Assembly (NCBI GenBank): GCA_030620095.1
Contig: JAUTXW010000347.1
Coordinates: forward strand, 1,578,501 to 1,642,500
Length of the DNA stretch: 64,000 nucleotides
Reading direction: 5' to 3'
Source of the DNA: Kuschelorhynchus macadamiae
Lineage: Eukaryota; Arthropoda; Insecta; Coleoptera; Curculionidae
Both the position numbers and the translations under genes were made by a program. Positions 52,919-64,000 of this stretch are shown one piece after another (position 1 is the first letter of the stretch; each line of letters starts with the position of its first letter). The notes beneath the pieces were generated by a model. That model was not told the origin of the DNA, searched no databases, and saw only the letters and a list, made by a program, of their open reading frames with translations.

Positions 52919-55900
52919 ACGTCTGATTTAAAAAAGAGGAAAGTGGACACAGAATATCAATTCCAAAACAAATGGACTGATGAATACTTTTTTATCATGC
53001 ATAGTGGTAAACCTATGTGTTTGTTGTGCAATGAAGATATTTTGGTTTTAAAAAAATACAGTATGAAGCGGCTTTACTTCAGCAAGCATTTCGCTCAATA
53101 TAATTTACTTACGAGCCAGTTAAGAAAGGAAAAAATTTAAAAACTCATTATCGATTTAGGTAAACAGCAAAAAATGTTCTATTCACAAAGATCAAATCTA
53201 GATAGTGTTTTTAAAGTTAATTTTATAGTTAGTTCCAAAATAGCGAAAACATGGAAGTCATTTCATTTGTGCCTATATTTTATTTTGGGAGAATGAAAGT
53301 TGCCCACTTAAACTTACGATCCATGTTCACTGGTTTCAATGACTTTTCTTTTTTGGTTCTGAGTAACAATTTTGATATAGTGGTGGTTACTGAGACGTGG
53401 CTGAATGCAGACGTGCCTCCAGATACGTTTACAATTCCTGGCTACAACATTTTTAATTTTGACATCAAAAGATTTTTAGAAAATAAAACTTTGTAACAAA
53501 TTCTAGGGTAGGGGACATTTATTAATGGATAATATTTTTGCTTTTGTGTAATATTTACATTAATTTTTTAGCACTAACTCTGATGGCTTATATAAGAGGA
53601 ACATTTGCATGTAATGAAATTTCGTTTAATTTTAAGTTTAAAACAAAACTACCTTAATTCAGTTGTTGCAAAAATATAAAGCGTGAGCTAAGAAATCTAT
53701 GATAAGACGAGAAAAACAAAATTTGTTCTGTTAGGCGTGCGTAGAACTTGGTCTGCTTTGCGTAATCTCAATATACATTGTAATCTCAATTACACATTCT
53801 CTAAAAAAAAAGATAGCATTGGTTCTGATAATATTTCACTTAGAATGTTAGAATGTTGATATATTGTAGTCCACATATTGATATTATATTGCTTCATATT
53901 ATTAACTGTTGCATAGAAAATTCTTATTTTCCTGATAAATGGAAAAATGCAAAAATAGGACCTTACCTTTTCCCACTTCCCAAATTAATAATTTTTGGAC
54001 CTTCAAACCTTTTCTGATGCTTAAGAATCATAAGCATATTGCCTGCGGCTTCTAAAATCTTAAAAAAAATTAATTAAATCCTATTTATCATGCAGATCGC
54101 AGAAAATCTCTTATAATAACTGTGAGTTACAAGAACTTGCTATATTGTCTGGTGTACCCCAAGGGTCTGTCCTGGGACTTCTTCTTTTCAGCATTTATAC
54201 TTCTGACATTTTAACGTCTCTTAATAATTGTAAGATAATAGCATACGCAGATGACACCTAGATTTATTTTTCTTATAGACCCGAAGAGTTTGAAGTGGCT
54301 AAAAATATAATAAATAATGATTCAAATGTAATTAATACTTTGTCTAAAGAACATAATCTAAATTTAAATTCAAAAAAATCTAATGTGATGATATTTGGTA
54401 ATAGGGACAAATGCAACTTTTTAGCTTCAAACCTGAATATCTCCATCGACAATAATGTATTAAATTTTGTTGAAGAGGCTCGGAATTTGGGTATAATTTT
54501 CGGCTCTAATTTGCGTTTCAGCAGTCACGTGCAGGAACTTAGACGAAAAGCGTTTTTTAAATTAAAAATATTATTTGCCAATCGTCATATTCTTAATTTT
54601 CGTCTAAGAAAATTGCTCACAGAATCCCTAATTCTTTCACAATTTAATTATGGTAATTTTATTTATTTTCCGTGTCTAAATTCTTTTGACAAAAATAAAA
54701 TACAAGTCATACAAAATTCATGTTGTCATGTTTTCTCATAAAATAAATGAATTAAATTGGTTACGTTTTGAAAATCGATGGATACATCATCTGGGAAATT
54801 TTGTTTTTAAACTTATTAATGATCCCAAATCTAGTTGTTCTTTGAATAACATATTTCAGACTCGTGATTCACAGCATTCAGTTAATGTAAGATTCAAGGA
54901 TAAATACACAATGCCTCATTTTCGAACAACGTTGTTTAAAAGATCTTTTTCTTACATTTCAATTTCCCTTTTGAATTTATTGCCTAGAGAATTCAAACTT
55001 TTCAATTTTAATAAGTTTAAATTTAAATTGAAACACTTTATTTTAGATAGCAAAAGGCTTGCAGGACTTTTCTGTCATAGCTTAAGCTCAATTTAATCTG
55101 TGGGCATGGATCTTCCCAAAGAAACATCTTAGCTATTTTATGTTCCTTCCGTACTTTAATTTTAATTTCGTCGCCCTCGCACACTTTGTAACCTTCAATA
55201 TTATTATTCACACATATTTTTGTGATCTAAGAATTTAACAAAAAAATTTTTGTATCAATCTGTTTTGCCATGTTGACAAACAAACCGCCATTTTTTGTCA
55301 ACTTTAACTAATTATGTATTTTATTTTCCTTCGCATTCCATAGCACAGGATAGTCTTTTTGCTGGTTAAGTAGAGTAGCATTTATTTGCTAGACTTCGCC
55401 AGCGCAGGGATGATTCCTGGCAGATTTAATGTAATGTTCTTGTTTGTTTTTATATGTTTATTAAAGGCCTTATTTATTTATTTTCTGAGGAAGAGTTTGT
55501 TAAGAGTCCCTACACTCCCTTTCGCAGTACTTTTGTGCCCAAAAAAGAAGAAATAGTTTAAGAAAGTGAGCTTATCACGACGTACTGTTGTTCGACGTTT
55601 AGATATGATGGCTAGTGATATCAAAAAAACATTGACTGATAGATTGGCTGGTTTTCAAGCATTTTCGATTGCTTTGGATGAGAGTGCCAATTTATTTGAC
55701 ATAATCCAGGTTAGCTAATTTTATACAAGGTTTGATGCAGAATTTGTAGTTATTAGGAATTACTAGCTTTACGGCCACTATAAGGGACCACTAATGGAAA
55801 AGATATTTTTGTCGAGTTACAAATTCTTTTTAAGCAATATGGTTTACACTGGTGTAAATTAGTTGGAGTGTGCACAGATGGTGTCCAACTATCTGGTGCT

Positions 55901-56620
55901 ATCGGAATTCTGAAGGAAAGTCCATTCGAATGAAGAACGTTATGGATGTGGTAGTAAGTACCATTAATTTCATTAGATCCCGCGGTCTTAACCATCGCCA
56001 GTTTAAACAATTTTTGGATAAACTCTCTTCAGAACACAATGATGTGACATACTATTGCTTAGAAAAGAAATAGCTGATTTTTTCGAAATGGAAGAGAAAA
56101 AAATTGTGGTTCAACATGGCTTTCCTGGTAGACATCACAGGACACTTAAACGACCTGAACTTTAAGCTTCAAAAGCAAGGGTAATTGGTAAATCAGCTGC
56201 ACAGCGATCTTAATGCTATTCAAAACAGAATTCGCTTGTGGGAAACACAAATGAGAAGTAAAAACTGTTTTAATTTTTTAAGATTATCGAATCACGAAAA
56301 TATTGAAAACGGTTGCTATGCTGAAGAACTGAAACTACTGTCAGAACACTTTCAATATTTTTGCAAATCCTTGTAAGTGTAATATGGAAGACGCTCTGCT
56401 TCATCTACCAATGAAGTTGTTCGAGTTTCAAGAAGACTCATATTTGAAGTCTAAATTTGATGATGTGGAACTAAGCGAATTTTACAGAACATACCTTTCC
56501 GAAGAAAAGTATCCAAAAGCTGAGAGTTTTCGCACGGAAAATAATTTGTACTTTCAGTAGCACGTATAAATGTGAGCAGCTTTTTTCAATCATGAAAATT
56601 AATAAAAAATAAGCATCCTG
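52919..56620 (+). pseudogene. hAT transposase (GTF2IRD2-like), split by a LINE
   Basis: The N-terminal part is 52919-53262: KRKVDTEYQFQNKWTDEYFF, a CLLCNE Cys pair and YFSKHFAQY (BED-like finger), NLDSVFKVN and IAKTWKSF. After the LINE it resumes at about 55490: SLSRRTVVRRLDMMASDIKK, GFQAFSIALDESANLFD (catalytic Asp region), DIFVELQILFKQYGLHW, VGVCTDGVQLSGAIG, NVMDVVVSTINFIRSRGLN, HLNDLNFKLQKQG, RLWETQMRSKNCFNF and ENGCYAEELKLLSEHFQYF, to about 56610. The presumed start codon reads ACG, and there are many stops. The order matches hAT proteins from which vertebrate GTF2IRD2 derived its C-terminal part. Confidence 0.8.
53265..55485 (+). mobile_element. LINE (CR1/Jockey type), decayed, inserted in the hAT
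   Basis: Inserted between IAKTWKSF and the next hAT block. The endonuclease start (MKVAHLNLRSM; IVVVTETWLNADVP) is at 53290-53460, then a large deletion, then reverse transcriptase: LSGVPQGSVLG (about 54150), IIAYADDT (about 54240), LNLNSKKSNVMIFGNR, NLGIIFGSNLRFSSHVQELR, LTESLILSQFNYGN and, after a shift near 54730, a C-terminal region to 55096. A 3' UTR runs to about 55485. Multiple stops. Total about 2.2 kb, against roughly 4-5 kb expected for a full copy. Confidence 0.82.
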
Positions 56621-56938
56621 TTTTTCAGCTTCAAGCTCAAGTCTCTCATTAATTTTCACTTGATTTTTCTATTTGTTTTTGTTGTTTGATTATGCTATTA
56701 TACACGACAAACTTTTTAAGTTTGTTTTTCTTTTATTACGTGTAATCATATCCTCCGCATAAAATCCGGAAGATGAATTAGATAGACCTATGATATTTTC
56801 ATATGAAAAAAAGAGGATAAACACATAAATACCAGCAGTTGCAAAAATCTTTGAGCGATGTCCTTTCAAAGTCAGATTGACAAGTCAGTGCCAAAATGAA
56901 AACAATTTTCGAGTTTTTTGCATCCACAAGCGAAAAAA
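56621..56938. other. Spacer between hAT and IS630-type gene
   Basis: Contains at 56590-56660 an inverted repetition of hAT-like sequence (ATGAAAATTAAT read on both strands). No gene. Confidence 0.4.
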
Positions 56939-58190
56939 ATGGTATTATATCTAACAAAATATTACGAAAATGAAAATTTACCGGCCAATATCCAGGAGAC
57001 ACTAGCAAAAGCTCTGAGAATCGGTATAAGGACTGTGCAGAAAATTGTGCATGAAAAAAAGCATAATTTACTACCGAAGAAGATTAAGAAATGTACACGA
57101 AAAAAGCCAAAGACAGAAGACTTAAGTGACAATGTAAAAATGGATGTTCGTAATGCAATTTACGATTTATACACATCAAAAACTAATATAACCCTTCAAG
57201 TTTTAAAAGAAGCTTTAAAAAATCGAGGCATATTGGAAATTGGACTAAAATCGTTGTCAAAATTAATAAAAATGTTGGGTTCTCGATATAAAAAGTACTG
57301 TAATCGAAGATTTTTATGCGAGTTGCCACATATAGCAAGTCAGCCTATCCAGTTTTTAAAGAAATACACGGAAAATGTTAATTCGAAATTTAGAAAAGTG
57401 GCATTTTTAGACGAGACTTGGATATTTTCTAATGGAAGTGGTTCGAAATCTTGGCAGGACGAGTCTGTAAAAAGTGTCAAGAGAAAAAAGGAATGTGGGA
57501 CGGGAAAACGGTTCATCATTTTGCATGCAGGTTCTTCAACAGGATTTCTTCCAGGTGCAAGTTTACTGTTTTCTTCAACATCCAAAAGTATGGACTACCA
57601 TGATAATATGAACTGTTTGAAAAGTGGTCAAGAGAACAACTGATTTCAAATTTAGATGCTCAATCTTTAATTATTCTGGACAATGCATCTTATCATTCTA
57701 GAATCTTAAATAAACAACCTACCTCATCCTGGAAGAAAAGTGATATTTATGACTGGCTAATAAAACAAAAACAAAATCCTTTACCCAATATGCAAAAACT
57801 AGAACTTCTTTTAATGGCAAAATGTATTAAAAAACCAACAATATATGCCGTAGATGAAATACTACGGGAAAATGGACATGAGGTTTTACGACTGCCGCCA
57901 TACCATTGACAGTTTAACGCAATAGAATTAATACGGGCTGGGGCAAAATCATATTAGGAAAAACACGTGAATGATGGGTCTTACATCAGATGAAGTGCAA
58001 ATTGTTTGGCAAGATTCATTAAATTATATTACGCCGGAGTACTGGAAGAAATCTGTGGAACATACGGAGAAATTAATATGGGATTGGTGGAATCGAGAAT
58101 GAGTTCTAGATGTCGAAATATCATCAATGATTATTGCGCCATTTGAGAATGACTCAGAAGATGAGGACTTTTTAAGTGATGATATTTTTT
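56939..58190 (+). pseudogene. IS630/Tc1-type transposase with long D-to-E spacing
   Basis: The ATG at 56939 gives MVLYLTKYYENENLPANIQE, then the helix-turn-helix AKALRIGIRTVQKIVHEKK, a second one (LQVLKEALKNRGILEIGLKS) and a basic linker. FLDETWIFSNGSGSKSW carries the first Asp. A frameshift near 57612 follows, then SLIILDNASYHSRIL (second Asp), WKKSDIYDWL, and LPPYH-QFNAIEL with the Glu. I count 81 residues between second Asp and Glu, far above the 34-41 of usual Tc1/mariner and near the DD82E group. TGA replaces Cys in YHC and Arg replaces the Trp after IEL. Further stops near the end. Most of the domain is intact. Confidence 0.75.
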
Positions 58191-58284
58191 AGTCTATAAT
58201 ATTAAAAAGTTTCTGAAGGATTACATTACTCTTTGACGTGTATAAATCATAAATTGCATTATGAATATCCATTTTTGCATGAAT

Positions 58285-58370
58285 TCGAATTTGAATTTGC
58301 ATTTTTTGTACATTCCTTATACCGATTCTCAGAGCTTTTGCCACTGGCTCCTGGATATTAGTCAGTGAAT
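58285..58370 (-). repeat. Inverted partial copy of the IS630-type transposase start
   Basis: The reverse complement reads CTAATATCCAGGAGCCAGTG then GCAAAAGCTCTGAGAATCGG, matching 56983-57040 (ANIQET and AKALRIGI codons). It lies 3' of the gene in opposite orientation, giving the element inverted-repeat-like flanks. Confidence 0.75.
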
Positions 58371-59236
58371 TTTAATTTTAAAATTTTTTTATTAGATTTG
58401 ACACCATTTTTTTGCTTACTTTTTTAGTACATTTGTAATTTTGTAGGCAATAAATAAATAATTATAGAATACTTCTTCCAATTTTAAAGCGTGTTTAAAA
58501 TAATTAAATTTTTTTATTAATTATAAGACAAAATTTGGTATATAAAAATCGGTAAAATCGCTCTACCGGAAACTCAAGGCTAACGAAAAAAAAAATATAT
58601 TTATATAATTGAATGTCAGTTATTCCCAAAGTCTCTGCTTTACATTCGCGGTCGGTTTTAGTCTACTTCAAGTCTATAAATGGTGAAGTCTCTGTGGATA
58701 ATAATTTGAGAAACAGAAAATTCAGAGATAAGGGGAATAAACTTAGCAAAAAGAAAGTCGGATCTTCACATCAGCTTTTTATGTTTCGAATATAATATAT
58801 GAAAGCATTTAAAAGTTTAGTAACATATGATTCATTTTAAATAACAAAACTTAGAAATTAACGACCATATAGCATTTAGATCAAAAATAACTCTTAGCCC
58901 TTTTTTCAACATTTGTATCAATTAATATATCCTGCTATAATATTCTTTATAGAGCCGTTGGACTTCCATAGGGAAGTCGTCCAAATCTTTTATAATGGCT
59001 CATTCGCCATTAAATCAGGAATACTAGTATATAAACACGATCATAATTTGAAACTTTCCTTACCTCTTCAACAGTGGCTTTAACTACAAATTTGCAGTTT
59101 TCGACAAAGGGCACTTTATAAATACTCAAGACTCATGAGACCTAGAGTTTTGAGGGTTTAGGAGTCCCTGAGTCGCGCACATGATAAATGATAACAGAAA
59201 AAAGTCTCCGTCTTATACTTCGCTAAGTTTAGTTAA
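58371..59236. other. No recognised gene
   Basis: AT-rich. It contains a small hairpin (GGACTTCC...GGAAGTCGTCC, 58968-58992) and a run of short frames without domains. Confidence 0.4.
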
Positions 59237-61706
59237 CCCTCTATTACATTTTGTTCCCAAATGGGAACAAAATATCTTTTTGTAAATATTTATTAAATAC
59301 GACTTGCAAAATAATGTTTTAATGCGCGGTGTTCCTTCTCGGGAAGCTAATATTTAATACTAAATCATTCTCCCAATAGATGGCAGGTATAGACAATCTG
59401 TTTGTTATTTCGAATTCTATCCGCTCTGGCGAAACATAACGTGTTTTTACGCTACGTTTAGTGCTCGATATTTACATTTTTAGGTAAGTAATACTTCATA
59501 TTTTTTTATATTATCATTTTATAGTATGTTTGTTGTATGTTAGGACGTTTACTTCAAATATTTCTCAAAAATAAAGTAATAAGTAGCATATTTGAAGTTT
59601 TGTTCCCAAATGGGAACATTGTGCGTAAAAATCTGTTTTTGCCGCAAAAATATTTTTTTAGTAAATTTATAATTTTGAATTTTCTTTTTTAGAATATGGA
59701 TCCAGATAGTTTTCAAAATATACCATGCAAACTTTTTTATGGAAAAAAAGTAAAAACTGCGCGACAAACAGTATTTCACATAAGGGATGTGCCTAGTGAA
59801 AGCGAAGATTCCGAACTCTCCGACGACGAACTTCAGGAGAGTCCTGGGCCAGAAGTAGAAGATTTGGATGATAATATCAGCAGTGATGAAGATCCAGAAG
59901 ACACGATACCCTTATCAGTCCTAAGACAACGTCTGAACTATACCGACCTTTCTCAAATAAAATGGAGAGAGACCAGAACCCAACGTGATGAAGTAAATAC
60001 TCAATTTCTAGGAGCTACACTTTTACCTGATGAAATTTTGCAACTTGACACTCCCTATAAGTTGCTTTCTTTTTTTCTATCCGAAGACTTCTTCACTGAA
60101 ACTGCTCGTCAAACTTGCATTTACAGTGTTCAACAAAACCCTAATATGCCATTGACAACAGGAGTTGAGGAACTTCGACGTTTTGTTGGAATTATTTATT
60201 GGACTTCTCTCGTTCGACAGCCGACGACAAGAAGGCATTGGTCTCCAAACACTCGATTTCCACAAATTGCAGATGTGATGACTATAAACCGCTTCGAAAG
60301 GCTAAAGAAGAATATTCACTTTGCAGATAATTCAGCGAATACCAGAAGTATCGACAAAATTATGCCAGTTTTAGACCACATAAAAACAGCCTGTAAAAAA
60401 TTACCTGTTGAAGAAAATTTGTCATGCGATGAACAAATCATACCGTTCAAAGGACGAATTAGTCTAAAAACTTATAACCCCAAAAAACCCCACAAATGGG
60501 GGTACAAAATGTGGGTCCTTTCTGGAGTTTCTGGAATATCATACAACTTTGAGCTTTTTGGAGACAAAGATGCAACGCAGGTCATACAAGGAGAACCAAA
60601 TTTAGGATCAGCAAGTAACGTAATTGTCCGATTATGTAGAGATGTGCCTTCAAATATAAATCATAAAATATATTATGATAACTATTTTTCTTCACTACCC
60701 CTTATTGCTTACTTAGCGAATAAAGGAATCCATAGTGTTGGAACTATTAGACAAAACCGGCTCAAAAATTTCAATCCTAAGACCGAAAAAGAAATGAAAG
60801 CAAAAGGCAGAGGAGCAATGGAAGAAAAATCAATAACTTTGGGAGGCACTGAGATTAGAACAGTACAGTGGTATGACAATAAAATTGTGACTTTGGCATC
60901 ATCATATTGCGGTACTGAGCCGGTTCGCAAAGTCAAAAGATTTTTTAAAGCTGAGAACACTAGGAAGGAAGTTGATTGTCCCGATATTGTAGGAGTTTAT
61001 AATAAACACATGGGAGGTGTGGACCTCTAGGATTCATTACTTGGTTTGTACCCCATAAAAATGAAAAGCCGCAAATGGTATCACAGAATATTTTCACATG
61101 CTTGATGTTGTTGTGGTAAATGCCTGGATACTTGACAGAAAAATTAAAAAACAACTGGGACAAGAGAACAATATTATCCCACTTTTGACATTCAAAACGG
61201 AACTGGCCATACAGCTGTGCAATAGAGGTTTACCAAATAGTCACAAAAGAGGGCGACCAAGTAATGAAGCTTTGCCTGTGCCAAAACGAAGATGTCAAGA
61301 AGCTGGACCATCCAGAACAGTTCAATTGGATAGTATTGGGCATTGGCCAAATTGGACGGTGGAACGAGAGCGTTGCAAATTTCTGCAATGTAACGGGAAA
61401 TCTAGAGTGAAATGTTCAAAGTGTAAAGTACATCTTTGTTGTAATAAAAAAAAAACTGTTTTGTTAAGTTCCATACTGCCTAAAATAAACACATAATTAA
61501 AATATTTATTTTTTTACACACCTTTATAACACATTAGCCCACAAAGTTCCCATTCGGGAACATTTAACTTTTTCATCAAAAACCAAAAATTTTTAAAAAA
61601 AAATGTATTTTTAATACCCATAGGTCAAAAAGTACGTGAAATGCCATTAAAAGAGATTTTTTTTAATATCATCAATTTTTTTTTTGGAAATTCATGCAAT
61701 AGAGGG
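59237..61706 (+). mobile_element. piggyBac element, 2470 bp, TTAA target
   Basis: Flanked by TTAA (59233-59236 and 61707-61710). The terminal inverted repeats start CCCTCTATTACAT and, on the right reversed, CCCTCTATTGCAT. A palindrome GTTCCCAAATGGGAAC occurs inside the left end (about 59262) and again at about 59602, and a variant (GTTCCCATTCGGGAAC) near 61547; these may be subterminal binding sites. One transposase gene fills the centre. Confidence 0.95.
59696..61496 (+). pseudogene. piggyBac transposase, nearly intact
   Basis: The ATG at 59696 follows the left end. The N-terminus is acidic (SESEDSELSDDELQE), then the RNase H-like domain with LSCDEQIIPFKGR (Asp 245), YYDNYFSS (Asp 328) and NKHMGGVDL (Asp 443), the catalytic triad of the family. 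Next, TAG at 61028 replaces a codon in GGVDLxDSLLGLYPIKM. A frameshift near 61098 leads to LDVVVVNAWIL. The Cys-rich C-terminal finger has CKFLQCNGKSRVKCSKCKVH and CC. A length change in an A run near 61450 misreads the final codons, which in the adjacent frame give NCFVKFH. The enzyme excises and inserts precisely at TTAA. Three small lesions suggest recent loss; two are indels and one lies in a homopolymer. Confidence 0.9.
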
Positions 61707-61710
61707 TTAA

Positions 61711-63450
61711 TACAACTCTTGAAAAACCATAGTTTCCCTTGGGGTCCATTATCACCGGGCCCCTGACATGAGTGGGCTTCCCGCATTGTGGCTCTATCTA
61801 CGTCACTGCTTTTCTATATCTTAAGCAGAAGTTTCCGTAAGAAAATTAGAATTATTAATTAGTAATTTATAAAAGATATTCAGTTTATGTATTTAATATA
61901 AATATTTTGTACTCTTGAAAAGGGTATTATTAACAGTAGTGGTCGAATTAAATGTCCAAATGTAAATAGGCGATAAAGGTGGTCATTGTTTAATGCTGTT
62001 GTCATTTACTTGTTTTGCATTCAAATAATATAAAGATCAAGTTTTTTAATCCCAAAATTATTATCTGTCTCCCTCCCTCTGTCTTTCTTCTTTTCTGTTT
62101 CTCCCTTCATTCTTTGTGATTTTTTTGAATCGTGTAAAAAAAATCATCGCCATGCATGGAATCTGTTATAATGATATGCAATGTTTTTATTGTTTTATAA
62201 GGAACAAGTAAGTCCTGTAATAGACTGACAGCCATAATATACCATTAAAAATCACCTAACCCAATGACTGCAATTGTCATTATACATTTTGCTTGAGGCA
62301 GCCACTGAAAAAAAAATCGAAATTCTTTTTTTTGTACAAAAAACAATTGTTTGATCCTGTCATTTTTTTTTTATATAAATATATTTTTTTCACTATACAA
62401 GGTAGCCATAGTGTATAAAATTATCCCTTAAAAATACAGATATTTTTTTATCCATAAACCTTAAGTGTGACAAAAAAAAAAAGAAAAAAAAAAACCGAAA
62501 AACAAGGTAAATTTATTTTCTTTGTTGCATATAAAAGCATTTTTTTTCCTTTAAAGAGAACTACTCTAAGGGAGCGAAAAAGCTTCCTAAACCTAGATTT
62601 TTAACGTTCTTTTATTCGAGAACTATTAAGATTTTTAGAAAAACGTCAAAATTTTCACTTTTTTATGCAACTTTAATTTGAGAAATCTATTGATGTACAG
62701 GATTTTTCTGTATATTTTGACAGCCACTTACACAGTTTATTATTCAAGATAATGAAATGTTGAAAATAAAAATCTGCCAACAAAATAAACCAAAAACCAT
62801 TGGAAAGTACAAAATTGAGCATCGACACTGTTATTTTAAATGCAACACCCTGAATAATATTATAAAAATACTAGGTTTGGTACATTTAAGATTAAAGAAA
62901 ACCAAGAAGCAGATCCCTGCCATAAGAGGCAGTGTGATAGAAAGAGAGAGAGAAAATATACATCAGTAAAGTGATTAGAAAGTAATACACTGCTTCTTAT
63001 TGGTATTTTTATAATCAACAGAAAGACTCCCATTTATTGCAATAATATCATACAGGGTGTTTCATCTAAAATAACAAAGTCGTTGCACAATTTGTAACTT
63101 TTCCAATTGTGTTTTGTTTATTTTGTTGACAGATTCTGATGGATCAAATAAAACCAAATAACTTTTATATTCAACATTTTCTTCTATCTTGAATAATAAA
63201 CCCTGTAAGTGGGAGTCAAAATATACGAGAAAGCCCCGTATGTACAATATTACGGGGAAGTACTATGTTTGCCAAAACACAATTTTTTTATTTGAGATTT
63301 TGTTGAAATCAAACTCATTAATAATTTTATAAAAATGGAAAAATTTGATCTTATAACAAAGAAATAAGTGAGGATGCGAAAGACGTAAACGAAGATGTTT
63401 TGATGGCATATATTTTAAACACAAAGTGGGAAATTACACTGTGCAAAAAA
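61711..63450. other. No recognised gene; possible MITE end
   Basis: AT-rich with T- and A-runs (62290-62510). ATACAGGGTGTTTCATCTAA at about 63051 resembles the ACACCCTGTA ends of the mariner-like elements of this window, but no partner end was found. Short frames have no domains. Confidence 0.35.
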
Positions 63451-63459
63451 AGCTAAGGA

Positions 63460-63936
63460 TCCTGAAAATTGTAGTCCATTTCAATACTTTTAAGCCAAAT
63501 GTCAGCATGCACTGCACTGATGCTTTCCATGTTTTTTATAAACTATTTATGTCTAGCTTCTTCCGACCCATGCACATGAATGTCTCCTGGGGTGTCTTCT
63601 TATCCTTTGCCTAGCCACGCCATTTATTTGAATAATCTTTTTTTATACGTTTTTATAATTTACTATATATTATCTTACATTTATCTTATAAACTTGGTCT
63701 TACTGAATAAAATTGTACTCCGTATTAGATGTTAATTGGTAGGGTTGTTCCGCGCAGTCATATGTTTTATGTGGCTGCGAATCAGTTTTTTAATTGGGGA
63801 GCAGTCCTTATTCCTCAGCTTATTTATGTATGTAGGAATATAAGTTTTTTTTTTCCATACAATAGCAAATAATCATAATAAGTTGTTATGTACTAGCTGA
63901 TGAATAAAAATTGTTTGAATTTGAATTTAAATGTAG
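63460..63936 (+). repeat. LINE 3' UTR and TTTGAA tail
   Basis: Ends in GATGAATAAAAATTGTTTG then AATTTGAATTTAAATG at about 63936. An AATAAA signal followed by TTGAATTTGAA is the usual 3' end of insect CR1/Jockey-type LINEs and resembles the tail at 49600-49632. No RT domain is recognisable upstream. Confidence 0.5.
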
Positions 63937-64000
63937 ACAAAATTTGTCTAGCTTGTTTCTTTGACGTTTTAAAAGGCTTATAAAAGTTAAGTTAAATTAA

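Noticed and set aside
58968..58992. GGACTTCC/GGAAGTCGTCC hairpin as a terminator or RNA gene
   Set aside because: Isolated short hairpin without supporting context.
62757..62969. 70-codon plus-strand Lys-rich frame
   Set aside because: No domain or start context; chance frame in AT-rich DNA.

Overview
This 64 kb window looks like nuclear DNA from an insect, probably a beetle, although the order is a guess. It is AT-rich, has GT-AG introns, and carries elements typical of insect genomes: an errantivirus-like Ty3/gypsy element, DIRS, Crypton, Penelope, piggyBac, long-TIR mariners, hAT and CR1/Jockey-type LINEs. Nearly all of it is mobile DNA, much of it nested. Only two pieces look like host genes: a METTL9 (histidine methyltransferase) exon at 22047-22256 on the minus strand, and a possible THAP-domain first exon at 36617-36723 on the plus strand.

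Layout. 1-2 kb: 5' half of a minus-strand LINE (ORF1 and the start of the ORF2 endonuclease). 2.4-13.6 kb: a four-level nest. An abundant non-coding repeat, called the 'ABC repeat' here, is interrupted by a DNA transposon whose gene encodes a DUF7869-type protein. That gene is split by a DIRS-like element at AATTAT, and the DIRS element is split by an internally deleted gypsy element and by a GAA-tailed retroposon. 14.5-16 kb: a short satellite and a Penelope fragment with hammerhead ribozymes. 17.4-20 kb: a second DUF7869 element, complete, with 37-bp terminal inverted repeats, a 4-bp target duplication and an unbroken two-exon gene. 21-22.3 kb: foldback MITE and the METTL9 exon. 22.3-32 kb: one ABC copy carrying a palindromic Crypton (with a mariner in one arm) and a LINE (with a second mariner inside it). 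32.8-35.7 kb: hAT element. 36-42 kb: Tc1 fragment, THAP exon, second Penelope fragment, nearly intact Tc1 element. 43-50 kb: third long-TIR mariner, two long (TA)n arrays, ABC copy, Crypton and LINE fragments. 50-52.2 kb: broken gene of a repeat-encoded insect family I cannot assign. 52.9-58.4 kb: hAT split by a LINE, then an IS630/Tc1-type element with an unusually long D-to-E spacing. 59.2-61.7 kb: nearly intact piggyBac. The end holds a LINE 3' tail.

The most interesting object is the DUF7869 transposon. The intact copy (17454-19987) links a widespread uncharacterised protein family to TIRs, a target duplication, subterminal repeats and a conserved small 5' intron. The broken copy at 3-13 kb shares the protein motifs and the intron. 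I infer an autonomous DNA transposon with a DDE-like nuclease. A second theme is large inverted duplications inside elements (Crypton, mariner, foldback MITE, IS630-type, Penelope).
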